A stretch of 42,601 nucleotides of DNA from Flammeovirgaceae bacterium UBA6059 (GCA_002435755.1 DIYH01000045.1:10399-52999), one strand, 5' to 3'. Positions 1 to 8,516 are shown, numbered from the stretch's first letter. Program-made: numbers and translations. The notes: a model not told the origin generated them from the letters alone.

Positions 1-195
1 TGCGGACATAGAGCGGACGGCAGACGGACAAAGAAGCTCTACCTAAAGTTCAGCTATGAATGACTCAAAGGACTTGTTGTCTTCGAAACCAAATTTCGTT
101 CTTAATCGATGCTTAGCTCGGACCACACTTGTCCTGGAAATGTTCAATATTCCACCGATCTCTTTGTTAGATAAAGCTATCTTGATGAGAGCAAA
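1..195. repeat. Direct repeat, copy 1 (R gene 3' end plus array)
   Basis: This stretch matches 8322-8516 at about 96% by eye, with the first roughly 110 bp identical. It covers the half-site array, the short gap and the last 50 or so codons of a TPR-HTH regulator. Most mismatches fall at third codon positions. Similarity stops abruptly near 195. The repeat may extend left beyond the window. Confidence 0.85.
4..30 (+). promoter_or_regulatory. 11-bp phased GGACR array (left-edge copy)
   Basis: Three half-sites, GGACA, GGACG and GGACA, start at 4, 15 and 26, exactly 11 bp apart. The block is identical to the one at 8325-8351 and sits just after the 3' end of the truncated regulator R9, as the other copy sits after R7. 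By analogy with the other gaps it would be the front of a minus-strand operon lying beyond the window edge. Binding by an HTH regulator is inferred. Confidence 0.6.
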
Positions 196-330
196 AAACA
201 CCCTATCTTCATTTTTTGATAACTTCTTGGTGAAGACGGGTAACACACTAGAGAAAGTAGATTGCGACAATATCTTATGAATAGAACTTACTGAAGGTAG
301 ATATTGTGATCTGATAACATTCCTGCGAAG
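43..330 (-). pseudogene. R9: truncated C-terminal HTH of a TPR-HTH regulator
   Basis: The frame is open from a stop pair near 331-336 to the stop at 43, but it has no ATG; the only plausible start is a TTG at 270. The last 46 or so residues, including ALSNKEIGGILNISRTSV and the recognition region VVRAKHRLRTKFGF, are the same as in R7. Upstream residues only weakly resemble the pre-HTH helix, and there are no TPRs, membrane helix or coiled coil. It follows the cohesin-like gene C2, just as R1 follows C1, so it is best read as the remnant of a regulator that once stood there. A functional solo HTH started at TTG cannot be excluded, because the HTH itself is intact. Confidence 0.65.
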
Positions 331-387
331 CTATCACATTAGAACTTTCATGAACACACTATATGATAAGCTTTTACTCATGTGCAC

Positions 388-1647
388 TCACTTTTTGAGC
401 AGGCTCCTACTCAGCCATCGCTCATCTGATATGATCTGGAGTAGGTAAGTCCCTACTGACAGCTCCGTAGTAAGGTCAATATTGGCAGTGACACGCCCCG
501 TCTCATCAGCTTGCCACCAACCGTTGACTAACTCCTGCCCCAAGAGGTTGAGCACTCTGTAGTCGAGTTTCTCTTCGGCAGACAGGCCTTGAAGGCGTAC
601 ATTGACATTGCCAGTAGTGGGGCTGGGATAGATGCTAACCGCAAAATCGTCTTCACCTCTGTATATACGGATAATTGAGGAGTACTCAAACGCACCATCA
701 AAATCCACCTGCCTGAGCTTGTAGTACCATGTCCCGACCGGAGCAGTCTCATCGAAGAAGGTGTAATACCGAGGCTCATTGGTCGTGCCATAACCATCGA
801 CTGTACCGACTCCTGTCCACTCAGCACCGTCTTTTGAGCGAAGTACTTGAAAGTACTCATTATTGAGTTCAGTAGCTGTGGTCCACCGCAGACGAATGCG
901 CCCTGTTTCATTGATTGCTTCGAAGCTAATCAGCTCGACTGGTAATGGTACACTCTCGTCTGATAAGCCACTTGCGGTCAGCAAGGTACTATTATCCTCA
1001 AGGTAAGCCACGGTCGCCTGTGTACTAGCTACCTCCCATTGGAAGTCCGCTGTACCCGTGTTGTCTAGGATAGTGAAGCTGACAGTAGCCACATCAGTCC
1101 ACACTCCTGCGGACAGACTCGTGCCCATATCATCGGCCTGAAGCTCTATATTGAGCGATACGGTACTGATCTCCGGCTCTGTCAGTGTCATGACAGCATA
1201 GTCACTATCTACTGCCTGGTCAAAGTTATGTGCTACGCTGAGGGCTGGTGAGTTGACCTTCGCTCCATTGTAACTAAAAACAAGGTTGGACGAACCTACT
1301 GCGGCGGTAATGGTATAAGACTTTTGTACCTTGATCTCAAGGGTGCTTCCATCGTTGGATTCCTCCACAAATCGCAGGTCATAGCTCTGTCCTGTGGCGG
1401 TTGAAGCAACGCTGCTGATCAATATCATGATCAAAAGGATTTGAAAAAGACATATAAACTTTAGATTCCTTACAATGTTTTGTAAACCTAAGCCTTGCCA
1501 CTCTAACCTGAGCAACCTAAAGGGTAGACAAGTAGAGGACATAGGCCATAGCCTCTTCTTGATCTCCAACGGCACGCTGACCTTTTGCCTAGTATCCGAA
1601 TAATGAGGCATAAAAATGAGACCTGACAAGTGTTTTGAGTTCTGCAT
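388..1647 (-). CDS. C2: T9SS-sorted surface protein with cohesin-like domain
   Basis: Secreted protein related along its length to C1 at the other end of the cassette array. After a hydrophobic signal (about residues 66-90) and GQSYDLRF comes a beta-rich domain of about 130 residues with the line GSSNLVFSYNGAKVNSP and the strand ATVSFTI. This layout resembles cohesins and related carbohydrate-protein modules. Next is a fibronectin-III-like domain (LPVELISFEA, LRWTTATELNNEYFQVLRS) usual in T9SS cargo. Residues 334-419 form a type A sorting domain (VSIYPSPTTGNVNV, LLGQEL, GTYLLQI, terminal SLLKK), so the protein should cross the outer membrane and be anchored or released there. The start is uncertain: the first 60 or so residues precede the signal and include a regulatory-type repeat. 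Only 10 bp separate it from the stop of T8, so the two are probably co-transcribed. The cohesin-like call is by eye. Confidence 0.75.
   Translation of the reverse strand: MQNSKHLSGLIFMPHYSDTRQKVSVPLEIKKRLWPMSSTCLPFRLLRLEWQGLGLQNIVRNLKFICLFQILLIMILISSVASTATGQSYDLRFVEESNDGSTLEIKVQKSYTITAAVGSSNLVFSYNGAKVNSPALSVAHNFDQAVDSDYAVMTLTEPEISTVSLNIELQADDMGTSLSAGVWTDVATVSFTILDNTGTADFQWEVASTQATVAYLEDNSTLLTASGLSDESVPLPVELISFEAINETGRIRLRWTTATELNNEYFQVLRSKDGAEWTGVGTVDGYGTTNEPRYYTFFDETAPVGTWYYKLRQVDFDGAFEYSSIIRIYRGEDDFAVSIYPSPTTGNVNVRLQGLSAEEKLDYRVLNLLGQELVNGWWQADETGRVTANIDLTTELSVGTYLLQIISDERWLSRSLLKK
1526..1541 (+). promoter_or_regulatory. RGACA pair inside the apparent C2 N-terminus
   Basis: AGACA at 1526 and GGACA at 1537 are 11 bp apart, in the same orientation as most arrays here. 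They lie 35-50 codons upstream of the C2 signal peptide, inside the frame extending from the ATG at 1647. This suggests that part of that frame may be C2 promoter rather than protein. A GGTTTACA copy (minus strand, 1481-1488) lies nearby. Confidence 0.4.
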
Positions 1648-1657
1648 TTCGACTTGA

Positions 1658-4600
1658 TCAATTAGTAGGCACCTGGCTTGTTCTGTTGTTGTTCCGTTTC
1701 TGGTATCCGTTGCGATCTACGGCATTGATCTTACCGTCAAGGTTAAGGTCGGCTGTACCATTGGTGCTGTAGTCATAGGGTCGCCCATTGTGAGTACGCC
1801 ATAGGGTGAGGTCACTGGCATCTACATCCGCGTCTGCGTCCGCATCACCAGCGATCATCCCATAGCGACCACCTGTCAGTGCTTTCAATGCCGCTGCATT
1901 CTGGTAAGTGGCGGTCGACGAGCTGGTAAAGTCGACGGTATGCTTACCTTCGCTTTCGGCGATGGCACTGGCTGACATGATAGGCAGATGATTACGATGA
2001 TAGACCACCATATAGAAGGCACCACCGGTGTTTCCCGATAGGGCAATGATCAAGTCACTTGTGCCATCGGTAGCTTTGATACTACCGTCGCTCATGAGGA
2101 AGCCAGCCGCTGAGCCGACCTTGGTAGCATTAGTTGCGGTAGCGGCAGAAGCTGCTTCTCGTAGCTCTACCAGCACCCAGTCGACTACTCCTACCGGAAT
2201 GGTCGACGCTGTACCTCCGGTGTGCCCGTTGTTGGTATAAGGTTGTGCCAGCGGGATATGGTCATTGATACGGGTACTCATGCCGGTACCATTGTAAGCC
2301 GCCTCCAGCAATACTGTCGCATCGACCGTAGCTGATGCAGGCAGGTCATTATCGATGATAGTGATATCCTGGCTGGTAGTACTGCCTAAGATCAAACCAG
2401 CCGATGGATTGCTGATCGTGAGCGTAGCGGTTTCTGTTCCCTCAATATCAGTGTCATTGAGAATGGTAAAAGTAACCGTACCTGCAGTCTGACCATCGAG
2501 GATCGTAATGGTGGTATTGCTAAGTGTATAATCCGTACTGGTAATGCCGGTACCACTAACACCCAGATCAACCGTTTGGTCGCCTGTCACTGCACTGGCA
2601 GCTATAGCCGTAACCGTAATCACTGTACCATCAGCTTCTTTACCCGAATTGGCAGAGACAGAAAGGTTTACTTCTACCGCAGCAGGATCGTCAAAATCAA
2701 TGCCCAAATTACTGCTGGCCGTCCCGGTGGCATTGATGACATTGGCTGCATTCCCTCCCGTAAAAGCACTATTGGCAAAGTCGAAGGTAATATCAGCCAC
2801 ATCATCGGCATTGGTGTGATGGGTTGCGTTACCTGTGAGCATTAAAGTGGCTCCATCTTTTGCAGCATTGGTGATCACCCGATTGGTACCATCAGAAGCT
2901 ACTGCTACAAATAAGCCATTGCCATAAGTAACCGATTCCCATGAGTTATTTTCTGCAGCAGTTCTCCCCGTCCAGGTGATGCCATCAGGGGAAGTCATTA
3001 TGCGATTGGTTCTATTGAGAGACACTGCTACAAACAAACCATTGCCATAGGTAACAGATGTCCACCAGTTGTTTGCTGCTGTTCTCCCGGTCCAGTTAAT
3101 CCCGTCAGGTGAAGTCATTACAAGATTGGTACCACTCCGGCACACTGCTACAAATAACCCATGGCCATAGGTAACCGAATTCCATTGATTATTTTCTGCT
3201 GCAGTTCTGGCCGTCCAGGTAATGCCATCAAGAGAAGTCATCACCCGATTAGTACCAGAACCAGCCACCGCCACAAGCAAACCATTGCCATAGGTGACCG
3301 ATCTCCATTGATTGTTTTCTGCCGCGGTTCTGGAAGTCCAGGTAACTCCATCAGGAGAAGTCATCACTCGGTTGGTACCACTCCTTGATACTGCCACAAA
3401 CAAACCATTGCCATAGGTGACAGATTCCCACGAATTATTTGCTGCTGCAGTTCTCCCGGTCCAATTAATGCCATCAGGGGAAGTCATGACTCGATTCGTA
3501 CCATCAGAAGCCACTGCTACAAATAAGCCATTGCCATAGGTAACTGATCTCCATTCATTGTTTTCTGCTGCAGTTCTGGAAGTCCAGGTGACTCCATCAG
3601 GAGAAGTCATCACGCGATCGGTACCATTCCTCGATACGGCCACAAACAAACCATTGCCATAAACGACTGACAACCATTTGTTAGATGCTGTAGTCGTTCT
3701 GGCTGTCCAGGAAACCCCAGGTTTCTCAACAGTCAATGAAGGGGTCAACCCAGCAGGAATATTGCCCAGGGTGACGTCAGTACCTACGACTAAAGAGTTT
3801 TTAAAGGTATCGCCTGTTAAGGTGGCAGTAATACTGCCGGTCACAGCGCCATCATTGGCCACCACTTCATTGAAGCCGGTATCTCCATAGGTGATGCTTG
3901 GAAAGTCATTATCGATAATCGCTACATCTTGAGAAGTGGTTGTCCCCAAAGTCAGACCGGAAGAGGGGTTACTAATCGTTAAAGTGGCCGTTTCTGTGCC
4001 CTCAATATCCGTGTCATCCAGAATGGTAAAAGTAACCGTGCCAGTAGTTTGACCATCGAGGATCGTAATGGTGGTATTGCTTAGCATATAGTCTGTACCG
4101 GTGATGCCTGCTCCACTCACTCCCAGGTCAACCGTCTGGTCTCCCGAAACCGCCCCGGATGCTGTAGCTGTAGCCGTAATCACGGTACCATCAGCTTCTG
4201 TACCCGAATTGGCGGAAACAGATAGGTTTACAGTAGGATCATCAAAATCCACCCCTAAATTGCTACTGGCCGGCCCGGTGGCATTGATGATATTAGCGGC
4301 ATTCCCTCCGGTAAAAGCACTATTAGCAAAGTCGAAGGTAATATCAGCCACATCATCGGCATTGGTATGTGGATTGGCATTGCCAGTAAGGCTTAAAACA
4401 ATCCTATCATTTGCACTACTGGTCATTACGCGGTTAGTTCCATCAAAAGCCACCGCTACAAACAAGCCATTGCCATAAGTAACAGAGGCCCAAGAATTAT
4501 CTTCTGCTGCTACTCTGGCTGTCCAGGTGATCCCATCAGGAGAAGTCATCACGCGGTTAGTTCCACTATAAGCCACCGCCACAAACAAGCCATTGCCATG

Positions 4601-5932
4601 AGTTACAGAGACCCAACGATTATTTTCTGCCGCCGCTCTGACTGTCCAGGTGATCCCATCAGGAGAAGTCATTACGCGATTGGTTCCACTTTGCGCCACT
4701 GCTACAAACAAACCATTGTCATAAGTAACAGAGGACCAAAAAATATCTTCTGTAGCGGATCTGGCTGTCCAGGTGATCCCATCAGGAGAAGTCATTACGC
4801 GATTGGTTCCTAATGTAGCCACTCCCACAAACAAGCCATTGCCATAGGTAACAGAGACCCATAAATTATTTTCCGCTGCAGTTCTGGCTGTCCAGGTGAT
4901 CCCATCAGGAGAAGTCATTACGCGATGGGTTCCATCAAAATTCACCGCCACAAACAAGCCATTGCCATAGGTAACAGAGATCCAGCTATTACTTGCCGCG
5001 GCGGTTCTGGCCGTCCAGGTGATCCCATCAGGGGAGGTCATTACGCGGTTGGTTCCATCTCGAGCTACCGCCACAAACAAGCCATTGCCATAGGTAACAG
5101 AGGACCAAAAATTATCTTCTGGTACAGATCTAGTTGTCCATGATTGAGCAGACTTTTCAACCGTTACTGATGGGATTAAACCTATCGGGATGTTATCCAA
5201 GGCAACATCAGTGCCTACCGCCAGCGTATTTTGAAAAGCATCACCTGCTAAGGTAGCAGTGATACTTCCGGTCACAGCGCCATCATTGGCAGATACCTCG
5301 TCAAAACCCGTACCACCGTAAGTAATACTCGGAAAATCATTATCGGTGATCGCTATATTCTGAGAAGTTGTAGCACCCAGTGTTATACCAGTTGAAGGAT
5401 TACTAATGGTAAGCATAACAGTTTCCGTTCCCTCTATATCCGAATCGTCTTGAATGATAAAGGTGACCGTACCGGTAGTCTGACCGTCCAGTATAGTGAT
5501 GATGGTATTGCTGAGGGTATAATCCGTCCCGATGATGCCCGTACCACTCACTTCTATATCTAGTGTTTGATCTCCAGAAACTGCATTCGCCGCGGTAGCG
5601 GTAACGGTAATCACTGTACCAACCGCTTCTGCTCCGACATTTGCAGAGACAGATAAGTTCATCTCCTCTGGTGCTCTCAATGTAGCAAACCCTTCACTAC
5701 CTTCATCTCCGGTTGCCATTACCTTCACCGCATGGGTAGCATAAGTGTATTGGTTATAGCTAGTCAGACTAGAGATGATTGGGCTAGCACTCTTACCATG
5801 ATCTCCATCAGCAGTGCCATCACCGCCATTGTCTGCTCTGTCCCCGTCCTTGCCTATTGCTTTAAGACCAGCATTCCAAAACCCAGCAAGAACGAATAGA
5901 AAGGTGAATACTATGGTAAAACGGGCGGTCAT
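1658..5932 (-). CDS. T8: giant secreted Calx-beta / twin-propeller / dockerin-like protein
   Basis: A 1424-residue exported protein with signal peptide (residues 1-25). Its architecture is an internal duplication: Calx-beta-like domain (about 90-200, with ITILDGQTTGTVTFII and DIEGTETV), linker SITYGGTGFDE, then six repeats of about 41 residues (261-509), then a ...TNADDVADITFDFANS... segment. A second Calx-beta, linker, seven repeats (739-1024) and segment follow, then a third Calx-beta (about 1085-1190). Each repeat reads roughly W(x)SVTYGNGLFVAVA...GTNRVMTSPDGITW, an Asp-box/YCF48-like blade pattern, so six- and seven-bladed propellers are likely. The last 220 or so residues are the constant T module. 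Loop 1 is the unusual DADADADVDASD and loop 2 is DLNLDGKINAVD, ending TSQVPTN. There is no T9SS sorting domain. It lies downstream of R8 and its GGTTTACA pair. The function is unknown; adhesion or polymer binding is an inference. Confidence 0.85.
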   Translation of the reverse strand: MTARFTIVFTFLFVLAGFWNAGLKAIGKDGDRADNGGDGTADGDHGKSASPIISSLTSYNQYTYATHAVKVMATGDEGSEGFATLRAPEEMNLSVSANVGAEAVGTVITVTATAANAVSGDQTLDIEVSGTGIIGTDYTLSNTIITILDGQTTGTVTFIIQDDSDIEGTETVMLTISNPSTGITLGATTSQNIAITDNDFPSITYGGTGFDEVSANDGAVTGSITATLAGDAFQNTLAVGTDVALDNIPIGLIPSVTVEKSAQSWTTRSVPEDNFWSSVTYGNGLFVAVARDGTNRVMTSPDGITWTARTAAASNSWISVTYGNGLFVAVNFDGTHRVMTSPDGITWTARTAAENNLWVSVTYGNGLFVGVATLGTNRVMTSPDGITWTARSATEDIFWSSVTYDNGLFVAVAQSGTNRVMTSPDGITWTVRAAAENNRWVSVTHGNGLFVAVAYSGTNRVMTSPDGITWTARVAAEDNSWASVTYGNGLFVAVAFDGTNRVMTSSANDRIVLSLTGNANPHTNADDVADITFDFANSAFTGGNAANIINATGPASSNLGVDFDDPTVNLSVSANSGTEADGTVITATATASGAVSGDQTVDLGVSGAGITGTDYMLSNTTITILDGQTTGTVTFTILDDTDIEGTETATLTISNPSSGLTLGTTTSQDVAIIDNDFPSITYGDTGFNEVVANDGAVTGSITATLTGDTFKNSLVVGTDVTLGNIPAGLTPSLTVEKPGVSWTARTTTASNKWLSVVYGNGLFVAVSRNGTDRVMTSPDGVTWTSRTAAENNEWRSVTYGNGLFVAVASDGTNRVMTSPDGINWTGRTAAANNSWESVTYGNGLFVAVSRSGTNRVMTSPDGVTWTSRTAAENNQWRSVTYGNGLLVAVAGSGTNRVMTSLDGITWTARTAAENNQWNSVTYGHGLFVAVCRSGTNLVMTSPDGINWTGRTAANNWWTSVTYGNGLFVAVSLNRTNRIMTSPDGITWTGRTAAENNSWESVTYGNGLFVAVASDGTNRVITNAAKDGATLMLTGNATHHTNADDVADITFDFANSAFTGGNAANVINATGTASSNLGIDFDDPAAVEVNLSVSANSGKEADGTVITVTAIAASAVTGDQTVDLGVSGTGITSTDYTLSNTTITILDGQTAGTVTFTILNDTDIEGTETATLTISNPSAGLILGSTTSQDITIIDNDLPASATVDATVLLEAAYNGTGMSTRINDHIPLAQPYTNNGHTGGTASTIPVGVVDWVLVELREAASAATATNATKVGSAAGFLMSDGSIKATDGTSDLIIALSGNTGGAFYMVVYHRNHLPIMSASAIAESEGKHTVDFTSSSTATYQNAAALKALTGGRYGMIAGDADADADVDASDLTLWRTHNGRPYDYSTNGTADLNLDGKINAVDRNGYQKRNNNRTSQVPTN
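2860..3715 (-). repeat. Seven 123-bp coding repeats (second propeller block of T8)
   Basis: Seven tandem in-frame copies of a unit of about 123 bp encode blades with the core SVTYGNGLFVAV and NRVMTSPDGI. Copies differ mainly at the first residues of each unit (ENNEW, ANNSW, ENNQW and so on) and in the segment before GTNR. High identity between copies suggests recent expansion or homogenisation. The boundaries are approximate. Confidence 0.85.
4405..5150 (-). repeat. Six 123-bp coding repeats (first propeller block of T8)
   Basis: Six tandem in-frame copies of the same blade unit as the downstream block. Together with the flanking Calx-beta and ADDVADITFDFANS segments this shows that a region of about 480 codons was duplicated, after which the two blocks came to hold different numbers of blades (six against seven). 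Confidence 0.85.
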
Positions 5933-6075
5933 GTCAATCGGTGTTGGAGGTTATCATCGCGTCTATCTCAGCGGCAGATGAGCTAGTTGGTATGCGTGTA
6001 GCGTGAGTGTCCATCAGATATTTTAATCACTGCATCTGTCAATCAGATTGCTAAAAACTCTTTTCCCGGTTTTTT

Positions 6076-6097
6076 AAAATGGTAGCTCGGCCATTTT
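6076..6097. other. Inverted repeat in the R8-T8 gap
   Basis: AAAATGG and CCATTTT pair as a 7-bp stem around an 8-base loop. A T run on its left gives an A run after the stem in the minus-strand transcript, so this is not a good terminator for R8. It could be an operator or chance. The 295-bp gap also holds the GGTTTACA pair near R8; nothing else stood out. Confidence 0.3.
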
Positions 6098-6180
6098 CAG
6101 GATAGGTATGAAAACCGTTATATCCTATGGGTCAAGCAAGACGAAAGTAGCAGAGCTGATCAAGGAAGCCCTGTAAGACG

Positions 6181-6199
6181 GGTTTACAATAGGTTTACA
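6181..6199 (+). promoter_or_regulatory. GGTTTACA direct repeat, 11-bp period
   Basis: GGTTTACA occurs at 6181 and again at 6192, exactly one 11-bp step apart. It follows the R8 gene as the RGACA arrays follow the TPR regulators, but the core differs, as does the R8 recognition helix. It lies about 250 bp before T8. An R8 binding site is inferred. Confidence 0.5.
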
Positions 6200-6227
6200 T
6201 ATGACTGAATATTGAAAATGAATGCGT

Positions 6228-7907
6228 TTAGAGCCTCCTTACATATTCTGTCAGGGAACCAGTAATATTGGTTTTTTTTCTCAAACGGTTTCTGGCCATT
6301 TTTACGGCCTGGACACTCACTCCGGTGATATCAGCGATTTCTTTGAGGCTCAGGTCTAGCTTGATAAAGGCAAGATGGCGCAAGTCATTAGTGGTGAGCT
6401 GTGGATGTGCAAGCGTCAACTTTTCAAAGAAATCAGGATGAATCTCCGCAAAGACTTTTTTGAAGCTTTCCCACTGGCTGTTTCCAAATTCGTTGGTTGC
6501 GATGAGCCGATCTATTTTATGTTTCAACTCAGCATCATTAGCCCTGGTCTTTAGTTTTTCCAGTGAGTCCAGATGTTGCTGTCGCTCCATATTAGCAATC
6601 ATGAGTCTCCTGTCCTTTTGAGAAACTTCCATCCTTGAGCGTTTATAGGATTGCTGGGTTGAGTGCAACTCCTGAGCGGTCTTGATTTTTAGAGTATTGA
6701 GTTGCTCATTCTCACGAATTGTGCTGCCATAGTTTCTCCCAACTGCTATGGTCAAAAAGATTACCTCAAAATACCAACCCAACCTCATGACAATAAGCTG
6801 TGTGAAGAAATCCGGTAGATAGCCATAAAGTGCCAGCAGGTGCGTTATTCCCAATACGACATAAAGAAACATGCCTACAGTGTAAATCTTAGCTTCCGAT
6901 TTGCCTTTCAGCCAGGCAACAATACCCGTAACCAGCATGATGAAGACGTGAACTGCACCTACAACAACAAGCCGTGGAAATATATCCAGGTCAACACCCA
7001 AAATAATCAGCAAAGCCATACTGAGGTGTATCGAAGCTTCTAGAATGAACATTTTTGAAAGTACTTTGGCGTAAGATCGAACATTCAGAAAGTGATTACT
7101 GAACAGCGCGGAGAACGATAGAAAGAGGAACACACTGATGTAAAGTAATCTGTTATTCCATAAAGGTGTTTGTGGCCATAAGTACATCAAGCCAATACCG
7201 CTCCTGGTGGCAATAAAGATGGCCACAGTAAGGGTGTACAATGCGAAAAAGAAGTAACTTTTTTCTTTAATTGAAAAGCCCAAAATCAACGCATAAATAC
7301 CTGCAATGAGCATGAGGCCCAACCCCATGCCTACTTCTAAAGTCAAAAGATTGTCTCTGAGAGAATAACCTCCAGCTTCAAAAAAATGGATGGGTACGGT
7401 CATGTTGCCCCTACTCCTGACGTTTAAGTAATAGGTATGGTAATTAGTATCGGGAAACTTAAGAAGGAAGAGATGATTGCGGAAGGAATGTGCTCTTTCT
7501 GAAAACGGTAGCTCATCTCCTGATTGTTCGATGGAAATTACTTCTGACCCTTCAACACCATAGCAAATAACTCTGTCAAGTGTAGGAAACCCTACCTCCA
7601 GGTAGTAGTCATTGCCTGAACCCAACTTTTTTTTTGCCTTGATCCTGATCCAATAATTATTGGATTTTGAAAGCAAATGCTTCTTCTGATTTCCCGGCAG
7701 AAATTGAGACTGAACGTTGCTTTTTAGCACTTCATCTATGGTCAGCGTATGATCTGTTTCTCTCAGATAGCTTACTCCGACATCCAGTCCAGCATTATCA
7801 TTGAGGTCAAGGGCCTGATCAGCATCTCGGGCTTGAAGACTGTTCATCGTATTGCCAAGAAGCAATGACAGTACGAGCATCCAACATGTACGGTTCCAGT
7901 TGATCAT
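6228..7907 (-). CDS. R8: 7TMR-DISM sensor fused to C-terminal HTH
   Basis: A 559-residue one-component membrane regulator. The signal peptide is followed by a periplasmic 7TMR-DISMED2-like beta domain (about residues 30-180, with SNNYWIRIKAKKKL and YYLEVGFPTLDR), seven membrane helices (about 185-395, from LEVGMGLGLMLIAGIYALIL), a cytoplasmic coiled coil (about 400-470) and a LuxR-like HTH in the last 56 residues (LTTNDLRHLAFIKLDLSLKE, then VQAVKMARNRLRKK). No kinase or receiver domain is visible, so sensing and DNA binding are in one chain. The C-terminal region is homologous to that of the TPR regulators, including the pre-HTH helix HPDFFEKL, so only the sensor has been swapped. It occupies the regulator slot after the decayed S7 and before T8. 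The ligand is unknown; this sensor family often reads carbohydrates or related small molecules. Confidence 0.88.
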   Translation of the reverse strand: MINWNRTCWMLVLSLLLGNTMNSLQARDADQALDLNDNAGLDVGVSYLRETDHTLTIDEVLKSNVQSQFLPGNQKKHLLSKSNNYWIRIKAKKKLGSGNDYYLEVGFPTLDRVICYGVEGSEVISIEQSGDELPFSERAHSFRNHLFLLKFPDTNYHTYYLNVRSRGNMTVPIHFFEAGGYSLRDNLLTLEVGMGLGLMLIAGIYALILGFSIKEKSYFFFALYTLTVAIFIATRSGIGLMYLWPQTPLWNNRLLYISVFLFLSFSALFSNHFLNVRSYAKVLSKMFILEASIHLSMALLIILGVDLDIFPRLVVVGAVHVFIMLVTGIVAWLKGKSEAKIYTVGMFLYVVLGITHLLALYGYLPDFFTQLIVMRLGWYFEVIFLTIAVGRNYGSTIRENEQLNTLKIKTAQELHSTQQSYKRSRMEVSQKDRRLMIANMERQQHLDSLEKLKTRANDAELKHKIDRLIATNEFGNSQWESFKKVFAEIHPDFFEKLTLAHPQLTTNDLRHLAFIKLDLSLKEIADITGVSVQAVKMARNRLRKKTNITGSLTEYVRRL

Positions 7908-8063
7908 TACGTGACTTGAATGATCTCAATTTGAGTTAAGTTATTAAAAGTAGTACTATCCCGGGGTTTTTAGGTGAAAAACGTCGGACCCAGACCGAAT
8001 GGTTCTTGCTGTGATCAGATCAATGATTTCCACATCAATTGTGAAAACCTTCGCTATGGTTGA

Positions 8064-8288
8064 TTAGTATCTCGATGTTACGATTTTCAAAAACTTCTCT
8101 TCTGGCATCATCTTTAGTTTCTTTCTCATTCGATGCTTTGCTTTCTTTACACTGTCGGGAGTGATATTGAGAATATGAGCAATCTCCTTAGCTGAGAGTT
8201 TAGTCTTGAGATATATGCACAATCGCAGATCGTTAGACGTAAGTCACGGGTATGACTTTTTAATACGGATTTGATTGTCTTACAAGGA
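8064..8288 (-). pseudogene. S7: decayed solo HTH gene
   Basis: Reverse-strand reading gives a clear S-family HTH (LTSNDLRLCIYLKTKLSAKE, then LNITPDSVKKAKHRMRKKLK). The frame is broken by a TGA at 8244-8246, where the relatives have YPRLT or YPQLT, and by a TAA at 8280-8282. About three residues are also missing after the DN motif, and no start is recognisable. The 60 codons after the TGA remain open. It lies between the R7 array and R8, exactly where an S gene belongs, but the T gene that should precede it is absent. The remaining 156 bp to R8 show no recognisable array. Confidence 0.85.
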
Positions 8289-8321
8289 TGTTTAAATGTG
8301 CGCTATGATCTTGGCAACCTG

Positions 8322-8516
8322 TGCGGACATAGAGCGGACGGCAGACGGACAAAGAAGCTCTACCTAAAGTTCAGCTATGAATGACTCAAAGGACTTGTTG
8401 TCTTCGAAACCAAATTTCGTTCTTAACCGATGCTTAGCTCGAACCACACTTGTCCTGGAAATGTTCAATATCCCACCAATCTCTTTGTTCGATAGAGCTA
8501 TCTTGATCAGGGCGAC
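8322..8516. repeat. Direct repeat, copy 2 (R7 3' end plus array)
   Basis: Partner of the repeat at 1-195. Here it is part of the intact regulator R7. The duplication joined an HTH-coding end and its downstream array as one unit, which suggests that the two belong together functionally or were moved by recombination between cassettes. Confidence 0.85.
8325..8351 (+). promoter_or_regulatory. 11-bp phased GGACR array after R7
   Basis: GGACA, GGACG and GGACA start at 8325, 8336 and 8347 (steps of 11 and 11). The array lies 13 bp past the R7 stop and in front of the decayed S7, where a T gene would be expected to start. It looks like an operon front whose first gene was lost. Confidence 0.65.

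Noticed and set aside
2028..5143. Several plus-strand open frames opposite T8
   Set aside because: They mirror the low-complexity repeat coding of T8, have no start signals and match no family; they are shadows.
2860..5150. Regular repeats suggestive of a CRISPR or minisatellite
   Set aside because: The unit is 123 bp, in frame, and encodes a blade-like motif in one long open gene; there are no unique spacers of CRISPR size.
7985..7996. GGACC and AGACC before R8 as an array
   Set aside because: They are only seven bases apart and are an isolated pair.
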